Shown: in pieces, positions 33,730 through 42,187 of the stretch
Layout of the letters: each line of letters starts with the position of its first letter
How positions within the stretch are numbered: position 1 is the first letter of the stretch
Source of the DNA: Chloroflexi bacterium ADurb.Bin180
GTDB lineage: Bacteria; Chloroflexota; Anaerolineae; UBA2200
Direction of reading: 5' to 3'
Assembly: GCA_002070215.1 (NCBI GenBank)
Contig: MWCV01000005.1
Span: 1 to 64,000, forward strand
Length of the DNA stretch: 64,000 nt
Translations under genes and position numbers: made by a program
Notes under the pieces: generated by a model
Told to the model about the DNA's origin: nothing
Seen by the model: only the letters and a program-made list of their open reading frames with translations
Database searches by the model: none

Positions 33730-36036
33730 GTGTTCAAGCCCAGAGAGTCGCAAAAACGCATTCTTGCCTACTCGGGCGGGCGGATGGGCGTTGCCGCCGT
33801 ACCGGGCAGCGGCAAGACCGCCGTGCTGTCGGCACTGGCCGCCAGACTGGTGGCCACCGGCCTGGACAGCGACCAGGAAGTGCTCATCGTCACCCTGGTG
33901 AACTCGGCCGTGGATAACTTTAGCGCACGCATTCGCCAGATGCTTCGAACGGACTATCACCTACTGCCCGGGATGGGTTACCGCGTGCGCACGCTGCACA
34001 GTCTGGCGCTTGACCTCGTGCGCGAGCGTCCCGGGCTGGTGGGGCTGGCCGATGACTTTGCCGTTGCCAACGAGGCCGAATGCACCCGGCTGCTCAACGA
34101 GGTTGTCCAATCGTCCCTGCGCACGCACGGCGAGCTGTTTGGCTTCTATGCCAAAGCAGAGTATGCGAGCTCCGCTCTGGGACGCCGCAAGTGGCAGGAA
34201 GACAAGGCGGCGGCAGTGGCCAAAGCCTTCATTCGCCAGGCCAAAGACCGCCAGTGGACCCCCGAGCTCCTGCAGAGCTGGTTGGCCGAACGTTCGGAGC
34301 CGCTGCCCCTGGCCCGCTTCTGCTTCGACGTGTTCGCCGACTATCAGCGCAGCCTGGCCTACCGCGGCAAGGTCGACTTTGACGACCTGGTCAGTTATGC
34401 CTTTACCCTTCTGCGCCTCGACGAGCAGTACCTCGCGCGCTGCCGCCGCCGTTGGCCCTTTGTGCTGGAGGACGAAGCCCAGGACTCGAGCCGCCTGCAG
34501 CAGGACCTGCTGGAGCTGCTCACCGGTCCCGGCGGTAACTGGGTGCGCGTCGGGGACTCGAATCAGGCCGTGTACAACACCTTTACCACGGCCGATCCGC
34601 ACCTGCTGAACGAGTACCTCGAGCGAGATGACGTAGAAGCGGTGGAGATGGCCGAGTCGGGTCGCTCCGGCCGGCCCATTCAGACACTGGCCAATCACCT
34701 GGTCGACTGGGCCCTGACTGGTGCGCCGATACAGGCGGCAGCCAGGGCATTCCGCCATCAGGTCATCGACCCGACCCCGCCTGGCGATCCACAGGCCAAT
34801 CCGCCAGACAAAGACTGTCACGTCACCTTTCGCGGCAAGGCTCTGACGCCCGAAAATGAAGTGGAGGTGGTAGTCGACTCGCTCGCCAAATGGATACCAG
34901 AGAATCCTCAGGGCACGGTAGCGGTGCTTTGCCCGGACAACAAGCGGGGAGAGGCGTATGTCCTCGAGCTCAGCCGCAGGGGTCTCAACTGCGTCGAGCT
35001 GCTGAATCGAACCAGCCCGGCTCGCCAGACGGCCGATGCACTCAAGGGAGTGCTGGGCTGTATTGCCGACCCGGACAGTCCCGCCAAACTCAGCCAGGCC
35101 TTCCGGGCCTGGCGCTGGCGGGAGATCAACAACGTCGAGCGCAAGGCACTCATTCAAGCCATCGCCGAACGGCTCCTGAGCTGCGCCAGGGTGGAGGATT
35201 ACCTGTATCCCCGGGCGGGCGTTGACTGGTTTCCTGCAGGAGGCGTCGACCAGGAGACGCTGCTCCTGAGCGATTTCCGCGACCGCGTTCGCCGTTGGCA
35301 GGCCGCGGTCGGCCTGCCCATTGACCAGCTCATCCTCACCATCGTGCCTGATCTCTTCCGCGAACAGGTAGACATCGTCAGAGCCTACCGCTTTGCCGTG
35401 GCCCTGCACGACATCAGCGATGCCAACCCCGGCTGGACGCTGAAGCAACTCGTGGCCGAGATCGACCAGATTGCCAGCAACGAACGGCAACTGGCAGGGA
35501 CTCTCGGCGAGGACTCGACGCTGGACCCGGAGAAGCATCGCGGTGAGGTGGTCGTGGCCACGATGCACAAGGCCAAGGGTCTGGAGTGGGACCGGGTCTA
35601 TCTCACCGCGCTGAACAACTATGACTTTCCCTCGGGCGGGGAGCTGGATAGTTTCAAGAGCGAGTACTGGTTTGTACGCGACGGCCTCAACCTGCAGGCT
35701 GAGGCCCTGGGCCAGCTCGATTCGCTGCGACCCGACGGTCCCGACTACAGAGAGGGCGTTGCGTCAGCCGAGGCGCGCGATGACTATGTGCGCGAGAGGC
35801 TGCGCCTGCTCTACGTGGGCATCACCAGAGCCAAACGTGACCTGATCGCTACCTGGAACACCGGCCGCAAGCGCACTCAGACCCCCGCGGTGGCTTTCAC
35901 CGAGCTGCGCACCTTCTGGGAGCAGACTCAACCGCAGGCGCCAGGTGGCGGAATCCTCGAAGAGCCAAACGGCCAGCTCGAGCTGGGCCAAGGTGGCGGC
36001 CAGCCTGGCGTGAAAGGAGGCGATGGTGCTTCCTGA
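33730..36036 (+). CDS. UvrD/AddA-like SF1 DNA helicase
   Basis: The 768-residue product starts at GTG 33730. It has Walker A AAVPGSGKTAVL (about 23-34), RVRTLHSLALDLVRE, motif II FVLEDEAQDSSRLQQ, motif III WVRVGDSNQAVYNTFTTADP, motif V VVATMHKAKGLEWDRVYL and motif VI RLLYVGITRAKRDLI. This is an intact 3'-5' SF1A helicase. Motif III has FTTA where PcrA/UvrD have FRGA. There is no C-terminal nuclease, unlike AddA. Genes for a second helicase-like subunit and a free Fe-S nuclease flank it with 1 bp gap and 14 bp overlap. I infer a DNA end-resection complex. Confidence 0.87.
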   Translation: MFKPRESQKRILAYSGGRMGVAAVPGSGKTAVLSALAARLVATGLDSDQEVLIVTLVNSAVDNFSARIRQMLRTDYHLLPGMGYRVRTLHSLALDLVRERPGLVGLADDFAVANEAECTRLLNEVVQSSLRTHGELFGFYAKAEYASSALGRRKWQEDKAAAVAKAFIRQAKDRQWTPELLQSWLAERSEPLPLARFCFDVFADYQRSLAYRGKVDFDDLVSYAFTLLRLDEQYLARCRRRWPFVLEDEAQDSSRLQQDLLELLTGPGGNWVRVGDSNQAVYNTFTTADPHLLNEYLERDDVEAVEMAESGRSGRPIQTLANHLVDWALTGAPIQAAARAFRHQVIDPTPPGDPQANPPDKDCHVTFRGKALTPENEVEVVVDSLAKWIPENPQGTVAVLCPDNKRGEAYVLELSRRGLNCVELLNRTSPARQTADALKGVLGCIADPDSPAKLSQAFRAWRWREINNVERKALIQAIAERLLSCARVEDYLYPRAGVDWFPAGGVDQETLLLSDFRDRVRRWQAAVGLPIDQLILTIVPDLFREQVDIVRAYRFAVALHDISDANPGWTLKQLVAEIDQIASNERQLAGTLGEDSTLDPEKHRGEVVVATMHKAKGLEWDRVYLTALNNYDFPSGGELDSFKSEYWFVRDGLNLQAEALGQLDSLRPDGPDYREGVASAEARDDYVRERLRLLYVGITRAKRDLIATWNTGRKRTQTPAVAFTELRTFWEQTQPQAPGGGILEEPNGQLELGQGGGQPGVKGGDGAS

Positions 36037-36886
36037 GGATCTGGTTTTCAGCCAGAGCAGCCTGCAGGACTATGAGGATTGCCCGCGCCGCTTTGAACTG
36101 CGCTACCTGCGGCACTGTCGCTGGCCAGGGCCAAACAGCAAAGACGCACTGCTGTGGGAACAGGTTACGGAGCGCGGCTTTGCCTTCCACAGACTGTTGA
36201 GCCAGCTCCATTCCGGGATCTCGCTCGACATTCTGGAGCGGGTCGCCGCGGCCGACTCGGATCTCCTGCGGTGGTGGCAAGCTTATGCCCATCAACCTCC
36301 GACCGATGTGCCCGGGGAGGTAAGGCTGTGCGAAGCCACGCTGCTTGCCAGGATCGACTCACACCAGGTCGAGGCACGGTTTGATCTGTTGGCCGGCAGT
36401 CCTCAGAGCCGCTGGCTCATTCTTGACTGGAAGACAAACGCGCACCGCTCAGATCAGGCGTGGCTTGCCAGACGTCTGCAGACGCGAGTCTATCCGTGGG
36501 TGCTGGTCTCAGCCGGGGTGCAGCTCAACGGCGGGGTGCCTATCCGACCGGAGCAGGTCGAGATGTGCTACTGGTTCGCCGAGTTTCCCGCCCAGCCAGA
36601 GCGGCTGCCATACAGCACTGAACAGTATGAGGCCGATGGCAAGATGCTGAGCGCGATGATCGCCGAGATAGCGCAGCGGGTGGACCAGACCGACTCGGCT
36701 CAGGGAGCGTCAGCAGCTGCGTTCCCCCGTACAGAGAACCTGGCCCAGTGTCGTTTCTGCGTTTATCGTTCTCTGTGCTGGGACAGCATCCAGGCGGGAA
36801 AGCTGGCAGAGGCCAAGGACACGGAATCAGAAGAACTCACTTCCGTCGAGCTCGACATGGATGCGCTGACTCCCATCCCGTTCTAG
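36023..36886 (+). CDS. stand-alone RecB-family PD-(D/E)XK nuclease with Fe-S Cys set
   Basis: The 287-residue protein begins with the typical SQSSLQDYEDCPRRFELRYL. ARFDLLAG and WLILDWKTN are the D...DxK nuclease core, and QTRVYPWVL supplies the QxxxY motif. The first Cys (CPRRF) and the C-terminal CRFCVYRSLC (Cx2Cx5C) form the four-Cys set that binds a [4Fe-4S] cluster in AddB and Cas4. It matches the PF12705-like nuclease domain normally fused to AddB. The gene overlaps the helicase by 14 bp and recJ follows after 22 bp. No cas genes are near, so it is not a Cas4. Confidence 0.85.
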   Translation: MVLPEDLVFSQSSLQDYEDCPRRFELRYLRHCRWPGPNSKDALLWEQVTERGFAFHRLLSQLHSGISLDILERVAAADSDLLRWWQAYAHQPPTDVPGEVRLCEATLLARIDSHQVEARFDLLAGSPQSRWLILDWKTNAHRSDQAWLARRLQTRVYPWVLVSAGVQLNGGVPIRPEQVEMCYWFAEFPAQPERLPYSTEQYEADGKMLSAMIAEIAQRVDQTDSAQGASAAAFPRTENLAQCRFCVYRSLCWDSIQAGKLAEAKDTESEELTSVELDMDALTPIPF

Positions 36887-36908
36887 CCTGCCCGCAGAGG
36901 TTGTCATA

Positions 36909-39188
36909 ATGAAATGGGTTGAACCTCAGCCGGTTGAAGCGCCGCCCGAGGTCCTCGCAGCGGTCGACGGTCAGGCACTGCTCGCCCGGGCGCTGGTCAG
37001 GCGCGGAGTGACGACCGCCAGTCAGGCCAACGCTTTTCTCGACCCCGCGCAGTACACGATGACCACACCATTCGAGCTGCCCGATATGCAGCCCGCTGTC
37101 GAGCGTCTGAAGCAGGCGGTGGAGGCGCACGAACGAATCCTGGTCTGGGGCGATTTTGACACCGATGGCCTCACCGCAACGGCCATTCTGGTTCACGCCT
37201 TGCGCCACGCCGAGGCGCTGGTGGACTGGCATATCCCGGACCGCCGCGAGTCGCACGGCGTGCACTGGTCGACGCTGCAACCCTATCTCGGACTGGGCAC
37301 GCGGGTGCTCCTCACCTGCGATACGGGGGTATCCGCGCACGAAGCGCTGAGCCTCGCCAGACAGGCACGCCTGGACGTTGTGGTGACGGACCATCACGCT
37401 CTGCCCCCCACGCTTCCACCGGCCCTGGCGATTGTCAACCCGAAGCGGCTCGAGCCGGACCACCCGCTGTCGGCCCTGTCCGGGGCGGGAGTGGCACTGG
37501 AATTGATCCAGGCCCTGGGCGTGGCAGGCCTTGGCCTGGACCTGGCCGCCTTGGGCATGATCGCCGACGTTACCCCTCATCACGGCGACGTTCGCCCGCT
37601 GCTGCAGCTCGGCCTGGCCGAGCTACGCCAGACGACGCGCGTCGGCCTTGCCGCGCTGATGGAGGCGGCGGGTGTCGTCCGGGAGCGAATGGATGAGGAT
37701 ACCGTCAGCTTTCAGCTTGCTCCGCGGCTCAACGCACTGGGGCGCCTGAGCAACGCGTCGCCGGCGGTAGAGCTGATGCTGACCGATGACCTGACTCGAG
37801 CTCGAGTCATTGCCGCCGAGATGGAAGCTCTGAACACCAAACGGCAGTTCCTCAGCCAGCAGCTCATCGCCGCAGCTCGCGCTCAGGCACAACGCCAGTA
37901 CAAGGGCGCACTGCCGCCGGTGCTGGTGCTGTCTCATGCGCGCTGGCCCGGAGGAGTCCTGGGCATTGCGGCCGGTCACCTGGCGCACAGCTACGGCCGG
38001 CCGGTGGTGCTGATCGCTACGCCAGAGGGCGAACCTGCCCGGGGTTCCGCCCGCTCGGTGGAGGGCGTTGATATCTACCTGGCTCTGGGACAGAGCAGCG
38101 AGTTGCTCCAGTCGTTCGGCGGTCACCCGATGGCCGCTGGATTCGCGATGCCTCCGGAGCGAGTGGGGGAGTTGCGCAGCGCGCTAGCCAGGGCAGTGGA
38201 ATCCCAGGTGGGCGAGACCTGGCCCGAACGCGAGCTCACCATCGACGAGTACGTCCCTCTCTCGGCCCTCAGCACCGAGACCCTGCGTCAGGCGCGCCGG
38301 TTGGCTCCCTTCGGACCAGGTAACCCCAGGCTCATTTTCGCCGCCCGAGACCTGCAGGTGGCAGAGTCACGCGCTCTGGGGCGCACGGGAGAACACCGAC
38401 TGGTGCGCATCCGCGATGGCCAGGGCGCCATCCACGAAGCAGTCTGGTGGCAGAGCGCCGACCTGCCGGTCCCTGAGGGCTCATTTGACCTTGCCTACGG
38501 GCTGACCACGAGCCGACTGTCAGAGGACGAGCTGCAGTTGACCTGGATCGATGCGCGAGAGCAAGTCGCGGTTCCTGTGCCGGAGGTCAGAGAGGTTCGG
38601 CCCGTTCTGGTTGCCGACTACCGGACCATGGCTGAACCGGAATCGATCCTGCGAGCGGTGTGGGAAACGGGTGAGATGCAGCTCTGGGCCGAAGCGGCAG
38701 TTGTCACCGGCTTTGACGCCAGACCGCGGGCAGCCTTGGCGGAGAGCACTTCACTGGTGGTATGGACGGCCCCGCCCAGCCCCTCTGTCTGGCGAGAAGC
38801 GCTGCAGCGAGCGCACCCGGAGCGGGTCTTTCTTTTCGCCTGCGATCCTGACCTAGACACGGCAGAACGCTTCCTGACGCGACTGGCCTCGTTGGTCAAG
38901 TACGCCATCACCTCACACAAAGGTGCGGTGAGCTGGGACGCACTTGGAGGAGCGATGGCCCATGACCGGCGGGCACTGCAGGCCGGATTGCAGTGGCTGC
39001 AGGCCAAGGGGCAGCTCACCATCCTGGCCGACGAACCGGCTCAGGTGAGCCTGGCGGCCGGCGGTCCGCCAGACCCGCGGGGTGAAGCCGCGGCATTGCT
39101 TCGACTGAGAGATGCACTCAGGGAGTGCAGTGCCTACCGCCGCTACTTTCGCTCGGCCGATGCGATGCGGCTCGTCAGGGGCGGGTAG
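36909..39188 (+). CDS. recJ: RecJ-type single-strand-specific exonuclease
   Basis: The 759-residue protein has the DHH phosphoesterase motifs: VWGDFDTDGLTATAIL (about 80-95; usual GDYDxDG), LLTCDTGVSAHE, VVTDHHALP (about 157-165) and IVNPKR. A DHHA1 part follows with RWPGGVLGIAAGHLAHSYGRP and SFGGHPMAAGFAM, and then an OB-like domain (RLAPFGPGNPRLIFAARDLQ). RecJ degrades single-stranded DNA 5'-3' in recombination and repair. The last 200 residues form a RecJ_C-like domain present in Gram-positive forms. Its place 22 bp after the nuclease gene links it to the helicase-nuclease set. Confidence 0.9.
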   Translation: MKWVEPQPVEAPPEVLAAVDGQALLARALVRRGVTTASQANAFLDPAQYTMTTPFELPDMQPAVERLKQAVEAHERILVWGDFDTDGLTATAILVHALRHAEALVDWHIPDRRESHGVHWSTLQPYLGLGTRVLLTCDTGVSAHEALSLARQARLDVVVTDHHALPPTLPPALAIVNPKRLEPDHPLSALSGAGVALELIQALGVAGLGLDLAALGMIADVTPHHGDVRPLLQLGLAELRQTTRVGLAALMEAAGVVRERMDEDTVSFQLAPRLNALGRLSNASPAVELMLTDDLTRARVIAAEMEALNTKRQFLSQQLIAAARAQAQRQYKGALPPVLVLSHARWPGGVLGIAAGHLAHSYGRPVVLIATPEGEPARGSARSVEGVDIYLALGQSSELLQSFGGHPMAAGFAMPPERVGELRSALARAVESQVGETWPERELTIDEYVPLSALSTETLRQARRLAPFGPGNPRLIFAARDLQVAESRALGRTGEHRLVRIRDGQGAIHEAVWWQSADLPVPEGSFDLAYGLTTSRLSEDELQLTWIDAREQVAVPVPEVREVRPVLVADYRTMAEPESILRAVWETGEMQLWAEAAVVTGFDARPRAALAESTSLVVWTAPPSPSVWREALQRAHPERVFLFACDPDLDTAERFLTRLASLVKYAITSHKGAVSWDALGGAMAHDRRALQAGLQWLQAKGQLTILADEPAQVSLAAGGPPDPRGEAAALLRLRDALRECSAYRRYFRSADAMRLVRGG

Positions 39189-39208
39189 CAGAGCAGCAGG
39201 GAAGCGGG

Positions 39209-39214
39209 TATAAT
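39209..39214 (+). promoter_or_regulatory. -10 box upstream of the SDH-protease gene
   Basis: TATAAT lies 29 bp before ATG 39244, with predicted start near 39221. The -35 hexamer at 17 bp spacing (TAGCAG) is poor, so the promoter is only moderately supported. A clear ribosome site, CGGAGGTTGCG, follows. Confidence 0.45.
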
Positions 39215-39243
39215 GAGTTGTCAACGATACCTCGGAGGTTGCG

Positions 39244-40125
39244 ATGAACCTGAGTGACCTGTTGAACGTCATCTGGCTTCTGTTTCTCGTGTCGACCTTC
39301 CTGCCCATGATCACCAAGCGCACGGTGGAGGCCAGGCGCAGGATGGTCATCGATGCCCTGGAGCGCAAGCGCGGTTCCAGGCTGATCACCCTCATACACC
39401 GTCAGGAGACAATGAGCCTCCTCGGCATACCGATTAGCCGGTATATCGACATTGAAGACTCGGAGCAGGTGCTGCGCGCGATTCGATTGACTGACCCGGA
39501 CGTGCCGATTGATGTGGTGCTGCATACGCCAGGCGGGCTTGTCCTGGCCGCGGAGCAAATCGCCTGTGCACTGAACCGCCACAAATCCAAGGTGACGGTC
39601 TTTGTACCGCACTATGCGATGTCCGGCGGCACGCTGGTGGCTATGGCCGCAGACGAGATCGTGATGGATCCGAACGGTGTGCTCGGACCGGTGGACCCAC
39701 AACTCCAGATGCCTCAGGGAGGAGGATACGTCCCGGCGGTATCTCTGCTGGCAGCCCTGGAAACAGAGAATCCTAACCGAGATGACCAGACCTTGATTAT
39801 GGCGGACGTGGCCAAGAAGGCTATCTCTCAGGTGAACCGTACCGTGTACTCGCTGCTGAGAGGGAACGAGATGGAAGAGTCGAGAGCCCAGGAGCTGGCC
39901 AAACAGCTCAGTGAGGGTTGCTGGACCCACGACTATCCCATTTCTGCTGGCGAGGCCAGGGAGCTGGGCCTTCCTGTCTCGGAGGACATGCCCAAGGAGA
40001 TCTACGCCCTGATGGACCTATATCCGCAGTCGGGTCAGCGACGTCCCTCGGTGGAGTTCATTCCGACGCCTTACCGGCCCACGCCAGGCAAGCCCTCCGG
40101 CAACAGCCCAAGGGGACAGGCATGA
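39244..40125 (+). CDS. membrane-anchored SDH-type (ClpP-fold) serine protease
   Basis: The 293-residue protein has one N-terminal membrane helix (VIWLLFLVSTFLPMI) and then a ClpP/crotonase-fold domain of the SDH proteinase family (PF01972). Motifs are VVLHTPGGLVLAAEQIA for the oxyanion turn, VPHYAMSGGTLVAMAADEIV with the nucleophile Ser in MSGG, and NGVLGPVDPQL. Family members are related to SppA and NfeD-linked proteases and act at the membrane, probably on membrane proteins. The C-terminal tail after about 265 is Pro-rich and unordered. Its TGA overlaps the ATG of the DUF166 gene (ATGA). Confidence 0.85.
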   Translation: MNLSDLLNVIWLLFLVSTFLPMITKRTVEARRRMVIDALERKRGSRLITLIHRQETMSLLGIPISRYIDIEDSEQVLRAIRLTDPDVPIDVVLHTPGGLVLAAEQIACALNRHKSKVTVFVPHYAMSGGTLVAMAADEIVMDPNGVLGPVDPQLQMPQGGGYVPAVSLLAALETENPNRDDQTLIMADVAKKAISQVNRTVYSLLRGNEMEESRAQELAKQLSEGCWTHDYPISAGEARELGLPVSEDMPKEIYALMDLYPQSGQRRPSVEFIPTPYRPTPGKPSGNSPRGQA

Positions 40126-40889
40126 GGCTGTTGGTCATTACCCAGGGGGAGTACGGCCAGCGGATGGTGAACAACATCCGGGACAACTTGCCGAGCGGCT
40201 GGGAGGTCGAGGAATGGAGGGCACCAGGCAGTCTGCCTCTGGTCATAGACTATCCGGAGGATCTCCTGCCCGGCAAGTTGCCGGCATCCGACCTGGTGCT
40301 ATCACTGGGCGAGAATCCGGGGATAGCCGAGCTCTTGCCTGAAGTCGTGAGGATGACCGGCGCCAGGGCAGTGATTGCTCCAGTCGACCGCAACGAGTGG
40401 ATGCCCAGAGGATTGGCGAGGCAACTCGAGTCGTGGCTCAAAGAGCAGCAGGTGCCGGTGTTCTTTCCCAAGCCGCTGTGTTCGCTGGCTGAGGATCACT
40501 ACAATGTGGGGCGTCACCGAGTGGTGTACTACAACGAGCTGGTGAGCGAGTTCGCCCGCTACTTTGGCCGCCCACGTTTCCAGGTGCAGCTCGACGCGGC
40601 CAACAAGACCATCACGGGGGTGGTCGTCGAGCGAGATGCGACTTGCGGCTGCGCTAGGTATGTCGCGCAGGGACTGGTCGGGGTAGCAGTTGACTCAGCC
40701 GAGTTTGAGGCGGGCATGTTGCACCATCACTATCCGTGCCTGGCTGCGATGGGCATCGATGACGATTTTGCCGACACCATCATGCATGTTTCGGGACACA
40801 TCATGCAGGACGAAATCAAGCAGCAGATTGCCCCCTTCGTGACGGTGATGTATTTCACCCCGCACGGCAAGGTGGACGAAGACGACTAG
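40122..40889 (+). CDS. DUF166 (thymidylate-synthase-like) protein
   Basis: The 255-residue product begins MRLLVITQGEYGQRMVNNIR, which with VLSLGENPGIAELLPE and VIAPVDRNEWMP matches the DUF166 family (PF02593) of methanogens and some bacteria. The family has no proven function. Visible possible metal sites are ATCGCARYVA (CxC) and MLHHHYPCLAAMG (HHHxxC). The extreme C-terminus is acidic. ATG 40122 follows AAGGGGACAGGC and overlaps the previous stop, so the product is made together with the membrane protease. A strong terminator follows. Confidence 0.8.
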   Translation: MRLLVITQGEYGQRMVNNIRDNLPSGWEVEEWRAPGSLPLVIDYPEDLLPGKLPASDLVLSLGENPGIAELLPEVVRMTGARAVIAPVDRNEWMPRGLARQLESWLKEQQVPVFFPKPLCSLAEDHYNVGRHRVVYYNELVSEFARYFGRPRFQVQLDAANKTITGVVVERDATCGCARYVAQGLVGVAVDSAEFEAGMLHHHYPCLAAMGIDDDFADTIMHVSGHIMQDEIKQQIAPFVTVMYFTPHGKVDEDD

Positions 40890-40897
40890 CCACAGTA

Positions 40898-40921
40898 GGA
40901 CAGGCGCACTCACGCCTGTCC
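40898..40921. terminator. hairpin after the DUF166 gene
   Basis: GGACAGGCG (40898-40906) and CGCCTGTCC (40913-40921) form a perfect 9-bp stem with a six-base loop. No T-run follows, so it may be an RNA-end stabiliser next to the main terminator. Confidence 0.55.
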
Positions 40922-40940
40922 TCGCACAGCAACAGATAAC

Positions 40941-40975
40941 GAAGGCTGAGCCGGTGGCTCAGCCTTCTTTGTCTG
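40941..40975. terminator. strong rho-independent terminator between convergent genes
   Basis: GAAGGCTGAGCC (40941-40952) and GGCTCAGCCTTC (40956-40967) form a perfect 12-bp stem with a GGT loop, followed by TTTGTCTGTT on the plus strand. The minus strand reads GTTATCTGTT after the stem, so it may also serve the cytochrome gene. Confidence 0.85.
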
Positions 40976-40985
40976 TTGGTGAGGA

Positions 40986-41693
40986 CTATTCGAAGGAGAT
41001 GCCCTGGGCGGTGTCGGCGCTCACGCTCTGGCCTTCCTTGAGCAGGCCAGCCTTGGAGAGGAGGTAGGCGACGATGTCGTAGGTGCTCTTCTCGGGGACG
41101 CGACCGGGGTTTCCGGGCGGCATGGCCGTCCTCAGATACTGGAAGAGGCCCAACGCGGTTCGGTAGCGCTTGACCACGCTGGCCTGCAACCCCGCGCGGT
41201 GACAACTGGCACAATAGGCGTCAAAGGCCTTTTGTCCCGAGACGACCTGGGATTCTCCGGCAGGGGCGGGAGCATCGCCAAAGGTCACGCTGGCCGCGTT
41301 GGCTTCGGTGATCTCGACATCCGTCTTGATCAGCCCGGCCTGGCTCAACAAGTAGGCCGTGATGGCATACCGCCGGGGGACAGAAACGGCGTCAGGATTG
41401 CCGGGCGGCATTCTCGCGCGGAGATAGTCGTATAGCTTGTCCGCCGAGCGATAGCCAGAGATAGCCAGGGTAGTAAAGCCGCCACTGTGGCATCCCGAGC
41501 AGTATTGCTTCCAGCTTTCCTCTCCCAGAGACAACTGCGCCGGCTGCGGCACCGCAGTGGGCGGTGGCACGGGCGTGGCCGTGGGTGAGACGGGAACTGA
41601 AGTAGCCGTGGGTGCCGGCGCCGGTTGCCCGCAGGCGACAACGGCGACAGCCAGAGCCAAGAGAGCAAGAAGGTAGCGAACTCCTCTGGTCAT
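40986..41693 (-). CDS. dihaem c-type cytochrome lipoprotein with internal duplication
   Basis: The 235-residue product starts MTRGVRYLLALLALAVAVVA with a lipobox VVAC, followed by a Pro/Thr-rich linker. Two similar haem modules follow. The first has YCSGCH and later RMPPGNPDAV; the second has YCASCH and later AMPPGNPGRV, each ending in AYLLS(Q/K)AGL. CxxCH binds haem c, and the Met of MPPGNP is the likely axial ligand. It is probably an outer-face electron carrier. ATG 41693 follows GAAGGAGGATTTG. The longer open frame upstream runs into infA and is not used. Confidence 0.88.
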   Translation of the reverse strand: MTRGVRYLLALLALAVAVVACGQPAPAPTATSVPVSPTATPVPPPTAVPQPAQLSLGEESWKQYCSGCHSGGFTTLAISGYRSADKLYDYLRARMPPGNPDAVSVPRRYAITAYLLSQAGLIKTDVEITEANAASVTFGDAPAPAGESQVVSGQKAFDAYCASCHRAGLQASVVKRYRTALGLFQYLRTAMPPGNPGRVPEKSTYDIVAYLLSKAGLLKEGQSVSADTAQGISFE

Positions 41694-41754
41694 CAAATCC
41701 TCCTTCTGACATCGCAAGTGCTGAAACAGCGCAATGCCTGACGATGCAGCAACC

Positions 41755-41994
41755 CTATTCGGTGCGCTGCTTGTAGCGGTACACGATGCGGCCCTTGCCA
41801 AGGTCGTAAGGCGAGAGTTCCACGCGGACGCGGTCCCCGAGAAGTACCTTGATATAATAGCGCCGCATCTTGCCCGACAGATAGGCCAGAACCTTCTGGC
41901 CCGTGTCCAGGTCGACGCGGAACATGGCGTTCGGCAGGGCTTCAACGACACTGCCTGTCACCTCGAGCCGTTGCCGCTTATCCTGTTCGGTCAA
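41755..41994 (-). CDS. infA: translation initiation factor IF-1
   Basis: The 79-residue protein is a single S1/OB-fold domain: [36 protein letters not shown] and [21 protein letters not shown], the IF-1 signature. IF-1 sits in the ribosomal A site during initiation. The start is a TTG at 41994, supported by AGAAGGAGGT eight bases upstream. The C-terminal YKQRTE is as in other long IF-1 forms. Unusually, no ribosomal protein genes adjoin it. Confidence 0.95.
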   Translation of the reverse strand: MTEQDKRQRLEVTGSVVEALPNAMFRVDLDTGQKVLAYLSGKMRRYYIKVLLGDRVRVELSPYDLGKGRIVYRYKQRTE

Positions 41995-42037
41995 GAGCTG
42001 TTACCTCCTTCTGGAGTGTGCTTACTCCGATTGATCC

Positions 42038-42066
42038 ATTCTAACGTTCAGGTGGTCCGCTGTCAA
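42038..42066 (-). promoter_or_regulatory. sigma70-type promoter of infA
   Basis: On the minus strand TTGACA (42066-42061) and TAGAAT (42043-42038) are 17 bp apart, close to consensus. The predicted start is 42031, leaving a 36-base leader with a small GGAGT/ACTCC hairpin before the ribosome site. Confidence 0.75.
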
Positions 42067-42104
42067 ATCACAGCCGCAAGGGTGCTGGCCGTCATGCCGG
42101 GTGC

Positions 42105-42132
42105 TTGACACCAATCCGAAAGCGAGTATGAT
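42105..42132 (+). promoter_or_regulatory. promoter of the DeoR-pyruvate dehydrogenase operon
   Basis: TTGACA (42105-42110) and TATGAT (42127-42132) are 16 bp apart. The predicted start is near 42139, just ahead of a perfect inverted repeat. Confidence 0.7.
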
Positions 42133-42147
42133 CACCTACGTAAGCAT

Positions 42148-42170
42148 AACGAAAGAGAATCACTTTCGTT
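42148..42170 (+). promoter_or_regulatory. candidate DeoR operator
   Basis: AACGAAAG (42148-42155) and CTTTCGTT (42163-42170) are perfect 8-bp arms around a seven-base spacer. The repeat lies about 9-31 bases after the predicted start point and 18 bp before the DeoR-family gene. This is a typical autorepression position. Confidence 0.6.
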
Positions 42171-42187
42171 GCGAGGGGGGTGCGGAC

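Noticed and set aside
33961-35568. Long minus-strand open frame (535 codons) opposite the UvrD-like helicase
   Set aside because: The plus strand has all helicase motifs in order; the minus frame is His/Gly/Val-rich shadow sequence.
36023-36886. Nuclease considered as Cas4
   Set aside because: No other cas gene or repeat array is present and it overlaps a UvrD-like helicase gene, so an AddB-type nuclease fits better.
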